A DNA stretch of 64,000 nucleotides. Source: Bacillota bacterium (GTDB taxonomy: Bacteria; Bacillota; Clostridia; Oscillospirales; Acutalibacteraceae). Where the stretch lies: assembly GCA_023416955.1 (NCBI GenBank), contig JAEZGM010000031.1, positions 62,001-126,000 of the forward strand, written 5' to 3'. Shown in pieces: positions 26,473-34,061 of the stretch (positions are counted from its first letter, which is position 1; every line of letters begins with the position of its first letter). Below the pieces are notes generated by a model. That model did not search any database, was not told where the DNA came from, and saw nothing but the letters and a program-made list of their open reading frames with translations. The position numbers and the translations under genes are program-made.

Positions 26473-27308
26473 TATTCACCAAGCCTTTCTTTTACCAGTC
26501 TGCCCTGCCGCAGCAGGGCGCGCAGTGCTTCCGTGTCGCTGCCCGCGACGGCGTTCTTGATTTCCGTAATATGTTCAATCAGAATATTCAGTTCCTGCGT
26601 GAGCGGCTCCTTGTTATCAATAAAGAGTTCTGCCCAGAGCGTTTCGTTAATGTTTGCCACGCGGGAAACATCGCGGTAGCTTCCGGCGGAATACCCGTTG
26701 TGTTCGGGGCAGCGGGGGCTCATGACATAGGCGCACGCAAGCACATGGGGCAGCTGGCTGGTAAAGGCAATCATACTGTCGTGATGCTCGGGTGTGGTGA
26801 GTACCGTTCCGCCGAATCCGAGTTCGACCGCAATGGCTTTCAGAATGTCGACCGCGCTTTGCGGCGCGCCGCAGGGAGTGATCAGGTAGCTTGCGCCAAG
26901 GAACAAATCCGCGTCACTCGCCGCAAATCCATTTTGTTCTTTCCCAGCCATGGGGTGCCCGCCGACAAAGGCGAAGCCGTTGTCGGCTGCCAGCTTCGGC
27001 AGCTGCGCGCAGATTTCGGATTTAATGCCGCAGGTATCCGTAACAAGGCAGCCCGGCGCAATCAGGTGCAAATGCTGCCGGACAAAATCAACGCCGGCCT
27101 GCGGGTAAAGGCACAGGTAAAGCACGTCGACTTCGCGAATGTCGCTGTCATCGGCAATTTTATCAATCGCGCCGCTTCCCAGCGCCGCTTTCAGCACCAC
27201 TTCGCTGCTGTCGATTCCCGCAACCGCGCATTCGCTGTATTTCTGAAACGCCTTTGCAAGGGAACCACCGATTAAGCCAAGCCCCACAATCACGATTTTT
27301 TTGTTCAC
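26472..27308 (-). CDS. tyrA: Prephenate dehydrogenase
   Basis: 278 aa. It oxidatively decarboxylates prephenate to 4-hydroxyphenylpyruvate. The N-terminal Rossmann motif is VGLGLIGGSLAKAF; the catalytic region includes GGHPMAGKEQNGF and the conserved His in FTSQLPHVLA. There is no ACT domain. The start is a GTG at 27308 behind GGAGGA; the open frame extends 30 codons upstream without a ribosome-binding site. It lies second in the operon after aroF. Confidence 0.93.
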   Translation of the reverse strand: MNKKIVIVGLGLIGGSLAKAFQKYSECAVAGIDSSEVVLKAALGSGAIDKIADDSDIREVDVLYLCLYPQAGVDFVRQHLHLIAPGCLVTDTCGIKSEICAQLPKLAADNGFAFVGGHPMAGKEQNGFAASDADLFLGASYLITPCGAPQSAVDILKAIAVELGFGGTVLTTPEHHDSMIAFTSQLPHVLACAYVMSPRCPEHNGYSAGSYRDVSRVANINETLWAELFIDNKEPLTQELNILIEHITEIKNAVAGSDTEALRALLRQGRLVKERLGE

Positions 27309-27426
27309 GCAGCATTCCTCCGCTTTCAAGTTCTGTGTGTTCTGTGTGACTGAATCTGGTTTTTTACGAACAAGGTTCAGTCCGCCATATATAATCAAAT
27401 ATTATATCAGAATTCAGCGGTTTAAT

Positions 27427-28446
27427 CTACTGAACTGAAAAAGCTTTTGCGGCTGCGCTGACCCGTTTGGCAACGTGGTCGAACTGGTCGGGTGTCAGCG
27501 ACTGCGCGCCGTCCGACAGTGCCTTAGCCGGATTGTTGTGCACCTCAATGATCAATCCGTCCGCACCTGCCGCAACGGCCGCGAGCGCCAGCGGCTCCAC
27601 AAGCCAGGCGATACCGGAGGCATGGCTGGGGTCGACCACAACCGGAAGATGGGAAAGCCGTTTCAGAATCGGTACAGCGGAAATGTCAAGCGTATTGCGG
27701 GTGTAGGTTTCGTAAGTGCGTATGCCGCGCTCGCACAGAATGACCTGATCATTGCCGCCCGCCATAATATACTCAGCGCTCATCAGCAGCTCTTCAATGG
27801 TATTGGAAAGGCCGCGTTTCAGTAAAATTGGGCGGTCAATCTTACCCAGTTCTTTCAGCAGCTCAAAATTCTGCATATTGCGCGCACCGACCTGGATGAC
27901 GTCGACATCGTCCTTTAAGAACAAATCAATGTGGCGCACATCCATAATTTCCGTCACAATCGGCAGGCCGGTTTTCTTTTTCGCTTCCATCAAAAGCTCC
28001 AGCCCCTCCGCTTTCAGCCCCTGAAACGCATAGGGCGAGGTTCTGGGTTTAAACGCGCCGCCGCGCAAAAACTGCGCGCCCGCCGCTTTGACTCGCTCCG
28101 CCACGCCGCAGATCTGCGCTTCGCTTTCCACGGAGCACGGCCCGGCGATCAGCGCCAACTCGCCGCCGCCGATGGTCTGGCCGGTCGGCAGGGTAATCAC
28201 GGTATTATCGGGGTGGAATTTTCGGTTTGCCTTTTTATAGGGTTCCTGCACGCGCTTCACGCTTTCTACAATGTCCTGCGCGGCAATATAATCAATGTCG
28301 ATGACGGAAGTGTCGCCGATCAGGCCGAGCACGGTGCTCTGCGTACCGACCCAGGTGTTTACTTTAATATTGTATTCGTTTTCCAGCGAAGCGGAAAAAT
28401 CAGTAACCTGCTCGGGGGTGCACTGCGGTTTCAGCACGATAATCAT
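27427..28446 (-). CDS. aroF: DAHP synthase, type I-beta with N-terminal ACT-like domain
   Basis: 339 aa. It condenses PEP and erythrose 4-phosphate, the entry step of the aromatic pathway. Residues ~1-70 form a ferredoxin-like/ACT-like regulatory domain as in the Thermotoga enzyme. The barrel has IAGPCSVESEAQI, FLRGGAFKPRTSPYAFQG, the metal ligands in PVVVDPSHASG, and HNNP. GGAGGA lies before the ATG. It is the first structural gene behind the aromatic attenuator. Confidence 0.95.
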   Translation of the reverse strand: MIIVLKPQCTPEQVTDFSASLENEYNIKVNTWVGTQSTVLGLIGDTSVIDIDYIAAQDIVESVKRVQEPYKKANRKFHPDNTVITLPTGQTIGGGELALIAGPCSVESEAQICGVAERVKAAGAQFLRGGAFKPRTSPYAFQGLKAEGLELLMEAKKKTGLPIVTEIMDVRHIDLFLKDDVDVIQVGARNMQNFELLKELGKIDRPILLKRGLSNTIEELLMSAEYIMAGGNDQVILCERGIRTYETYTRNTLDISAVPILKRLSHLPVVVDPSHASGIAWLVEPLALAAVAAGADGLIIEVHNNPAKALSDGAQSLTPDQFDHVAKRVSAAAKAFSVQ

Positions 28447-28486
28447 ATGAATCCTCCATAAAAATAAATTTTTGGGGTGAAGGTAT

Positions 28487-28518
28487 AAAAAAATAACGGA
28501 GCTGACGTCAGCTCCGTT
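28487..28518 (-). terminator. Attenuator terminator in the aroF operon leader
   Basis: A 24-nt perfect palindrome (half-site AACGGAGCTGAC, 28495-28518) is followed on the minus strand by ATTTTTTT. It lies between the leader peptide and aroF, 41 bp before the aroF start codon. Confidence 0.9.
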
Positions 28519-28561
28519 AAGATATCACCCGTTTTGGAATGTTGCAACAATCCAAATGCGG

Positions 28562-28681
28562 CTATATTCCTTCACATAAAAGCTTACAGTCAGTTTCATT
28601 GCATGCACAAAAAACCCACGCCAGATAATAGCGGGGGTAACCAAAGCTTGTAAATCGTGCAGTGTTTTCAATGAAGCTCAT
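28562..28681 (-). CDS. Aromatic-rich leader peptide of the aroF operon attenuator
   Basis: A 39-codon frame starting ATG with AAAGGAG seven nt upstream. Aromatic residues are Phe 3, 10, 13, 24, Tyr 15, 18, 19 and Trp 22, so seven of the fifteen codons 10-24 are aromatic. A hairpin with U6 (ACCCCCGC/GCGTGGGT, 28614-28638) lies inside the frame at the Tyr/Trp codons. A second structure (TTTGGA...TCCAAA) and the main terminator follow. Codon-dependent ribosome stalling on any scarce aromatic aminoacyl-tRNA would set read-through into aroF-tyrA-aroB-aroA-aroC-pheA. Translation and antitermination pairing are inferred. Confidence 0.8.
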   Translation of the reverse strand: MSFIENTARFTSFGYPRYYLAWVFCACNETDCKLLCEGI

Positions 28682-28712
28682 TGTAATGCTCCTTTGTCCT
28701 GTCTTGTTTGTT

Positions 28713-28741
28713 ATGGTAATACAGAATATGGAGTCTGTCAA
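28713..28741 (-). promoter_or_regulatory. Sigma-A-type promoter of the aroF operon
   Basis: On the minus strand: TTGACA (28741-28736), a 17-bp spacer and TACCAT (28718-28713). Transcription would start just ahead of the leader-peptide ribosome-binding site. Confidence 0.75.
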
Positions 28742-28829
28742 TATCAGGGAACCATATTTTTAATTTTGTTCTATAATGTCCAAAATAATCCGTAGGAAGA
28801 GCAGGGGCGTGGACAGGATGCCATAAAAA

Positions 28830-30221
28830 TCATTGCTGCCGCACCGCGGGCCGCAGCATTTCGAAAATATCCTGCGCAACCCGATCAGCCTCGCCGTCCG
28901 CCGGAATGACAGTGTCCGCCGCCGCGCGGTAAATGGGAGTACGCTGCAGGTACAGCTGGCTCATGCGTTCAGTTCGGTTCGGCACGGCAAGCAGCGGGCG
29001 GGTTTCGTCGCCCTTCAGCCGTGTGCCGATCACTTCCAGAGAAGCATCGAGGAAAAGTATCAGACCGTTTCTTTTCAGTACGGCGGTATTTTCCGGGTTT
29101 TTCAGCGTGCCGCCCCCTACGGCAATCACCAGCCCGCTGACTTCGCTCAGCTCCGCCGCCGCGTCACGTTCCATTTCACGAAATGCAGTTTCGCCGCGCT
29201 GATCGAATATTTCCGAAACCGTCATGCCAACGCTCTGCTCAATCCACTGGTCCAGATCAATAAAGCGGCGCCCTGTCTTTTGGGCAAGGAGCCTTCCAAC
29301 GGTCGTTTTTCCGCTGCCCATAAATCCGCACAGAATCACATTCCCAAACTGCTTCTTCATTTCAAACTCGGCCTGTGCGCAGAGTCGGTCGATGTCTTCG
29401 TTGGAAAAATCCGCACCGTACCAGATTTTATGCGCCTCAGCGGCCTGCCAGACCAGCATGCTCATGCCGCCGACGGTTTTCACGCCGCAGCGGCGCGCCA
29501 GCTTCAGAAGTCCGGTTTCACCGGGATTGTAGACCGCGTCGAACACACAGGCGCACTGCCGAATGACCTCTTCTGTGACGGGGCATTCTCCGATGCGGGG
29601 ATACATGCCCACAGGGGTCGCGTTCGCAAGCAGGTCAACCGGTCCCTCAATTTGATCCATCAGACAGGCACAGGCGTTTGCTCCCGGTACTTTTTCATTT
29701 AGATCTTTACACAAGAGTTTTGCGGCGTCAAGGCTGTGCGCCCGCGCGGCGACGGTCACGCGGCCGCCGGAAAGCGCGGCTTCAAATGCCAGTACCCGCG
29801 CCGCACCGCCTGCGCCCAAAACAACGGTATGTCCCGAAAGAGAAACGCCCGCGCCTTCCAGTGCGCGGCAGAATCCCGCGCCGTCGGTCGTGTACCCGAT
29901 CAGATTGCCATTTTCGTTTTTTACCGTGTTGACGGAGTGAAAAAAAGCCGCTTTCGCGTCTAAAGTTTCCAAATACGGAATAATCGCCTGCTTATGGGGA
30001 ATCGTGATGTTGAACCCGCTGAGCAGCCTCAGTTCAGAAATGACATCCGCAAGCGCTTCCGGCGCGATATCCCTGGCACCGTATTTGTTCCCAGTGCCGG
30101 TTGCGCCGTCGGTGCTGCATGCACCGTGGTATCCGCTCAATGCGAACAGGTGCGTGTGAATAAACGGGGACATTGTGTGCGCAAGGGGGTGGCCGATTAC
30201 AGCGAACTGATTTGTGCTCAT
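28830..30221 (-). CDS. aroE-aroK: Shikimate dehydrogenase-shikimate kinase fusion
   Basis: A 463-aa two-domain protein covering two steps (3-dehydroshikimate to shikimate to shikimate 3-phosphate). Residues ~1-285 are AroE: HPLAHTMSPFIH, FNITIPHK, the NADP motif VVLGAGGAARVLAFEA, NATPVGMYP and GGMSMLVWQAAEA. Residues ~293-463 are AroK: Walker A CGFMGSGKTTVGRLLA, DLDQWIE, RGETAFREMER, VAVGGG-type IAVGGGTLK. The AroE part has an odd Gly/Thr-rich insertion (residues ~33-46, GACSTDGATGTG) where the family normally is short. It sits upstream of the aroF promoter on the same strand. Confidence 0.92.
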   Translation of the reverse strand: MSTNQFAVIGHPLAHTMSPFIHTHLFALSGYHGACSTDGATGTGNKYGARDIAPEALADVISELRLLSGFNITIPHKQAIIPYLETLDAKAAFFHSVNTVKNENGNLIGYTTDGAGFCRALEGAGVSLSGHTVVLGAGGAARVLAFEAALSGGRVTVAARAHSLDAAKLLCKDLNEKVPGANACACLMDQIEGPVDLLANATPVGMYPRIGECPVTEEVIRQCACVFDAVYNPGETGLLKLARRCGVKTVGGMSMLVWQAAEAHKIWYGADFSNEDIDRLCAQAEFEMKKQFGNVILCGFMGSGKTTVGRLLAQKTGRRFIDLDQWIEQSVGMTVSEIFDQRGETAFREMERDAAAELSEVSGLVIAVGGGTLKNPENTAVLKRNGLILFLDASLEVIGTRLKGDETRPLLAVPNRTERMSQLYLQRTPIYRAAADTVIPADGEADRVAQDIFEMLRPAVRQQ

Positions 30222-30267
30222 TGCGGATACTTCCTCACAAAGAAATTAAAAAATAGTGCAAAATATA

Positions 30268-30296
30268 TTGACAAAGTGTAAGTTTGCTAATAATAT
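30268..30296 (+). promoter_or_regulatory. Sigma-A-type promoter for acpP
   Basis: TTGACA (30268-30273), a 17-bp spacer and TAATAT (30291-30296), in the divergent gap between aroE-aroK and acpP. Confidence 0.7.
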
Positions 30297-30431
30297 GTGG
30301 TTAGGCAAAAAAGACGGAGCGATTTACATGGTAAATGCTGTGGAATATTGTATCATAAACCTTATCATTTTGTCCACAACCAGCAAGAACGTTTCCCGTG
30401 CGCCGATTTTAACAAGTAAGGAGGATGAGAC

Positions 30432-30659
30432 ATGGTTTTTGAGAAAGTAAAGGCAATCCTCAGCGAGCAGTTTGACGTGGAAGAGGATTCCGTCACTCCC
30501 GACACCACCATTGCGGAAGATCTGGGTGCCGATTCTTTGGACGTGGTTGACCTTTTGATGTCAATCGAGGATGAATTCGAAATTGAAATCCCGGACGAGG
30601 AAATTGACAATATTAAAACGGTCGGCGAACTTGTAAAGTATATTGAAAGAAATACCTGA
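30432..30659 (+). CDS. acpP: Acyl carrier protein
   Basis: A 75-aa acidic four-helix protein carrying growing acyl chains in fatty acid synthesis. The phosphopantetheine attachment Ser lies in LGADSLDVVDLLMSIEDEF. AGGAGGA precedes the ATG. It stands alone here: no fab genes are adjacent, and it has its own promoter and terminator. Confidence 0.95.
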   Translation: MVFEKVKAILSEQFDVEEDSVTPDTTIAEDLGADSLDVVDLLMSIEDEFEIEIPDEEIDNIKTVGELVKYIERNT

Positions 30660-30683
30660 TTTCAATACGCATTCCTGTTCGTT

Positions 30684-30714
30684 AATCCGCTGTGCTCCGC
30701 ACGGCGGATTTTTT
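30684..30714 (+). terminator. Intrinsic terminator after acpP
   Basis: AATCCGC (30684-30690)/GCGGATT (30704-30710) with an inner GTGC/GCAC stem, followed by a T tract. Confidence 0.85.
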
Positions 30715-30816
30715 GTTGCGCGGTCGCGGCCGGTTCCGCAGCTTGGGTCATTTTAATCCCAGAGCAGCTGAAACGGGCGGAAATTTCGAATTTTAACGCT
30801 TTTTGAGTGCTTTTAC

Positions 30817-30845
30817 TTGAAAAAAAAACACCGTTCCGATATAAT
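30817..30845 (+). promoter_or_regulatory. Sigma-A-type promoter of oadB-oadG
   Basis: TTGAAA (30817-30822), a 17-bp spacer that begins with an A tract, and TATAAT (30840-30845). Confidence 0.75.
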
Positions 30846-30886
30846 AAAACCTGTATTTAAGTTTATGGAGACTAAATATTGAAAGG

Positions 30887-32032
30887 GTGTTAAATGCGTT
30901 GGAAGGTTTGCGTTTTCTGATCAACGGATTGTCCGCGGTCACATGGCAGATGGCGTTGATGTGGCTGATCGGCGGCGTGTTGATTTGGCTGGCAATCAAA
31001 AAGGATTACGAACCGGCTCTGCTCCTGCCAATGGGCTTCGGCGCGATTTTGGTCAACCTGCCGCTTACCGGCGTACTTGGTAACAACGGGATCATTGAAT
31101 GGCTGTTCCAAAAGGGCATTGTGGCTTCCGAAGCGTTCCCGCTGCTGCTGTTTGTCGGCATCGGCGCGATGATTGACTTCGGCCCGCTGCTCAGCAACCC
31201 GCGGATGCTTCTGTTCGGGGGCGCCGCGCAGTTCGGTATTTTCTTCGCTGTGTGCATTGCGGTTTTGCTCGGCTTCCCGCTGAATGATGCTCTGCCGATC
31301 GGCGTGATCGGCGCCGCGGACGGCCCGACCTCCCTTCTCGTTTCGCAGGTGCTTAAAAGCAACTACATAGGGCCGATTGCGGTCGCGGCTTATTCTTATA
31401 TGGCGCTGGTTCCGGTGATTCAGCCCGCGGCAATCAAGCTGGTCACAACCCAGAACGAGCGCAGAATAAGGATGCCGTATAATCCAAAGTCGGTTTCTAA
31501 AACAACCAAGATTCTATTTCCGATTATCGTCACCATGATTGCCGGGCTGATAGCGCCGGACTCTATCGCTTTGGTCGGGTTTCTGATGTTCGGTAACCTG
31601 ATCCGCGAGTGCGGAAGACTGGAGAACCTGTCGCAAACCGCGCAGGGCCCTCTTGCTAATCTGATTACGATTTTCCTCGGTATCACCATTTCGTTCCAGA
31701 TGCGCGCGGAAGTTTTTGTTCAGCCCGCGACGCTGGTGGTTATGCTGATCGGCCTTGTGGCGTTTGTGTTTGACACCATCGGCGGTGTGCTGTTTGCAAA
31801 GCTGCTGAACCTGTTCCTGCCGAAAGACAAAAAAATCAATCCGATGGTCGGCGGCGCAGGGATTTCGGCGTTCCCAATGTCAGCGCGCGTGATTCAGAAA
31901 ATGGCGCTGAAAGAGGACAATCAAAACCATATCTTAATGCATGCGGTCGGCGCGAATGTCGCCGGCCAGATCGGCTCCGTTGTCGCAGGCGGAATCATTT
32001 TGAAAATCGCAAGATTATGGGGGATGATGTAA
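30887..32032 (+). CDS. oadB: Na+-transporting decarboxylase beta subunit (OadB/MmdB/GcdB family)
   Basis: 381 aa, with about ten hydrophobic segments. Family signatures are LLLFVGIGAMIDFGPLLSNP, IGVIGAADGPTSLLVS and VGGAGISAFPMSARV. The beta subunit decarboxylates carboxybiotin and exports Na+. The start is uncertain: GTG 30887 or TTG 30899, the latter better spaced from GAAAGGG. It abuts oadG. The alpha carboxyltransferase and biotin carrier are not nearby, so the substrate (oxaloacetate, methylmalonyl-CoA or glutaconyl-CoA) cannot be told. Confidence 0.92.
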   Translation: MLNALEGLRFLINGLSAVTWQMALMWLIGGVLIWLAIKKDYEPALLLPMGFGAILVNLPLTGVLGNNGIIEWLFQKGIVASEAFPLLLFVGIGAMIDFGPLLSNPRMLLFGGAAQFGIFFAVCIAVLLGFPLNDALPIGVIGAADGPTSLLVSQVLKSNYIGPIAVAAYSYMALVPVIQPAAIKLVTTQNERRIRMPYNPKSVSKTTKILFPIIVTMIAGLIAPDSIALVGFLMFGNLIRECGRLENLSQTAQGPLANLITIFLGITISFQMRAEVFVQPATLVVMLIGLVAFVFDTIGGVLFAKLLNLFLPKDKKINPMVGGAGISAFPMSARVIQKMALKEDNQNHILMHAVGANVAGQIGSVVAGGIILKIARLWGMM

Positions 32033-32218
32033 ATGCTGAACTGGAATTTACTTGCCGCTTTCACCAGTGTTGTGGGCGAGGTTCAAACAGAGAATATTAT
32101 GAAGTCCCTTGAGCTGATGGGCAAGGGTATGCTCAGTATCTTTATTGTCATGCTCCTGATTTATCTGGTGGTTTTTTTGTTGAATTTTTTTACCGGCGAC
32201 AAACATAAGGGTAATTAG
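32033..32218 (+). CDS. oadG: Small OadG-type gamma subunit of a Na+-transporting decarboxylase
   Basis: 61 aa. A single transmembrane helix (GMLSIFIVMLLIYLVVFLL, residues ~31-50) is followed by a short charged tail, as in minimal OadG-like subunits. In the family the gamma subunit tethers the carboxyltransferase to the beta subunit. The ATG directly follows the oadB stop codon. The identification rests on position and topology more than on sequence. Confidence 0.75.
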   Translation: MLNWNLLAAFTSVVGEVQTENIMKSLELMGKGMLSIFIVMLLIYLVVFLLNFFTGDKHKGN

Positions 32219-32223
32219 TATCT

Positions 32224-32242
32224 CCGCCATTCCGGCGGTTTT
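32224..32242 (+). terminator. Intrinsic terminator after oadG
   Basis: CCGCC-ATTCC-GGCGG followed by TTTT, immediately after the oadG stop. Confidence 0.7.
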
Positions 32243-32246
32243 GTAA

Positions 32247-32357
32247 GGTACAGCTCACATATGGGGAGATAAAATAAAGGCACATATACCGCACGCACTG
32301 AAACCCCTGCGCCTGCTCTAGGAGCCTGCCGCGGGGGTTGGCTGTACCCATATTTTT
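32247..32357 (+). ncRNA. Candidate structured RNA or leader upstream of proS
   Basis: An 8-bp closing helix, GGTACAGC (32247-32254)/GCTGTACC (32341-32348), encloses ~86 nt and is followed by a T-rich tail. Inside, ACCCCTGCG and CGCGGGGGT pair with one G-U, capped by GCTC-TAG-GAGC. There is no T-box core, and I match it to no riboswitch class I know. It could be a small RNA or a proS leader. Confidence 0.45.
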
Positions 32358-32413
32358 CCTGCGTTTATCTTGTTTTTTGTTTTAGAATTTTATAAATCGA
32401 GAGGTACTTTAAC

Positions 32414-33850
32414 ATGGCGGAACAGAAGAAGATGGTGGAAGCAATCACTTCCATGGAAGACGACTTTGCGCAATGGTATACCGACATTGTCAAAAAGGCG
32501 GAGCTGATGGACTACACCAGTGTGCGCGGCTGCATGGTAATTGAACCGTACGGCTGGGCAATCTGGGAAAATATTCAGAAAATACTGGATACGCAGTTCA
32601 AGGAGCTCGGCCACGAAAATGTGTCAATGCCGATGTTTATTCCGGAAAGCCTGCTCAATAAGGAAAAAGATCATGTGCAGGGCTTTGCGCCGGAGGTTGC
32701 GTGGGTTACAATGGGCGGCAGCGAAAAGCTTCAGGAAAAGCTGTGCGTGCGTCCGACTTCCGAAACACTGTTCTGCGAACATTATGCAAAGGTGATTCAG
32801 TCCTGGCGCGACCTGCCGAAGCTCTACAACCAGTGGTGCTCCGTTGTGCGCTGGGAGAAAACAACGCGCCCGTTCCTGCGCTCTGTGGAATTCCACTGGC
32901 AGGAGGGTCACACCATGCACGAAACCGCGGAGCAAGCCAAGGCGGAAACTGAGCAGATGCTCAGGGTTTACGCGGATTTCTGTGAAAACGAGCTGGCGAT
33001 TCCGGTCATTAAGGGCCGCAAAACGGACAAAGAAAAATTTGCCGGAGCAGAGGCCACCTATACGATCGAAGCAATGATGCACGATGGCAAAGCGCTGCAG
33101 TCGGGTACCAGCCATTATTTCGGCGACGGCTTCGCAAAGGCTTTCAACGTAACATTCCAGGGCAGGGACAATTCCATTTGCCATCCTTATCAGACTTCCT
33201 GGGGTATGAGTACCCGCGTGATCGGCGGAATCATCATGACTCACGGTGACAACAACGGGCTTGTGTTACCGCCTGCCGTCGCACCGATTCAGGTTGTGAT
33301 CGTACCGGTCGCTCAGCATAAGCCGGGCGTACTGGAAAAGGCCGCCGAGCTGAAGGATCAGCTGAAAAAACGCTTCCGCGTGAGACTGGATGACTCCGAC
33401 CAATCGCCCGGCTGGAAGTTTGCTCAGTACGAAATGAAGGGCGTGCCGCTTCGTCTGGAAATAGGCCCGAAGGATATTGAGAAGGGTCAGTGTGTGCTGG
33501 TACGCCGCAATGACCGCGAAAAGATTTTCGTTCCGCTCGACGGGCTGGAAGACGCGATTGCCGCACAGCTGGAGGCTGTGCGCAAGGGTATGTACGAGTC
33601 TGCGCTCGCGCGCCGTGAAAGCATGACTTATTCCGCTTCCGGTTTGGACGAACTGAAGGAGACTGCCGAGAATAAACCGGGCTTTATCAAAGCCATGTGG
33701 TGCGGCGATGAGGCCTGCGAAGAAAAGCTGAAAGATGTTGCGGGCGTTTCTTCCCGCTGCATTCCGTTTGAGCAGGAGCATGTGGGCGATACCTGCGTCT
33801 GCTGCGGAAAACCCGCCAAGTCCATGGTTTACTGGGGCAAGGCATATTGA
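32414..33850 (+). CDS. proS: Prolyl-tRNA synthetase, archaeal/eukaryal-type short form
   Basis: 478 aa. It charges tRNA(Pro). Class II motifs are visible: GCMVIEPYGWAIWENIQ (motif 1 region), CVRPTSETLFCEHYAKVIQSW (in part; motif 2 with RWEKTTRPFLRSVEF following) and GMSTRVIGGIIMTHGD (motif 3). The ~180-aa editing insertion of standard bacterial ProRS is absent, and a C-terminal zinc-like domain (WCGDEACEEK, CVCCGK) is present, as in the archaeal-type group. GAGAGGT precedes the ATG. Confidence 0.95.
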   Translation: MAEQKKMVEAITSMEDDFAQWYTDIVKKAELMDYTSVRGCMVIEPYGWAIWENIQKILDTQFKELGHENVSMPMFIPESLLNKEKDHVQGFAPEVAWVTMGGSEKLQEKLCVRPTSETLFCEHYAKVIQSWRDLPKLYNQWCSVVRWEKTTRPFLRSVEFHWQEGHTMHETAEQAKAETEQMLRVYADFCENELAIPVIKGRKTDKEKFAGAEATYTIEAMMHDGKALQSGTSHYFGDGFAKAFNVTFQGRDNSICHPYQTSWGMSTRVIGGIIMTHGDNNGLVLPPAVAPIQVVIVPVAQHKPGVLEKAAELKDQLKKRFRVRLDDSDQSPGWKFAQYEMKGVPLRLEIGPKDIEKGQCVLVRRNDREKIFVPLDGLEDAIAAQLEAVRKGMYESALARRESMTYSASGLDELKETAENKPGFIKAMWCGDEACEEKLKDVAGVSSRCIPFEQEHVGDTCVCCGKPAKSMVYWGKAY

Positions 33851-33900
33851 TTTTATCTTTTATAAGCTGATGCTTCATGCGATGGCACGAAGCATAGAGT

Positions 33901-33933
33901 GCGCCGTACAGGGAACCCTGTGCGGCGCTTTTT
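33901..33933 (+). terminator. Intrinsic terminator after proS
   Basis: GCGCCGTACAGGG-AA-CCCTGTGCGGCGC (one G-T pair) followed by TTTTT. Confidence 0.88.
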
Positions 33934-34061
33934 CTGTATAGGAAGATAATTGCACAATAAATAGGTTATAATATGAAATATAGCTGGGTATGTTTGGATT
34001 CACGCAGGAGGGGCAGACTAAGTAATAAACAGACAAGTTTGCTTTTCAGGAGGTATTTATT

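Noticed and set aside
30328..30450. Possible leader peptide before acpP
   Set aside because: The frame runs through the acpP start, shows no codon bias tied to a regulator, and no attenuator follows it.
32219..32413. T-box or known riboswitch upstream of proS
   Set aside because: No GGTACCGCG-like core and no ligand-class signature could be recognised; left as an unassigned structure.
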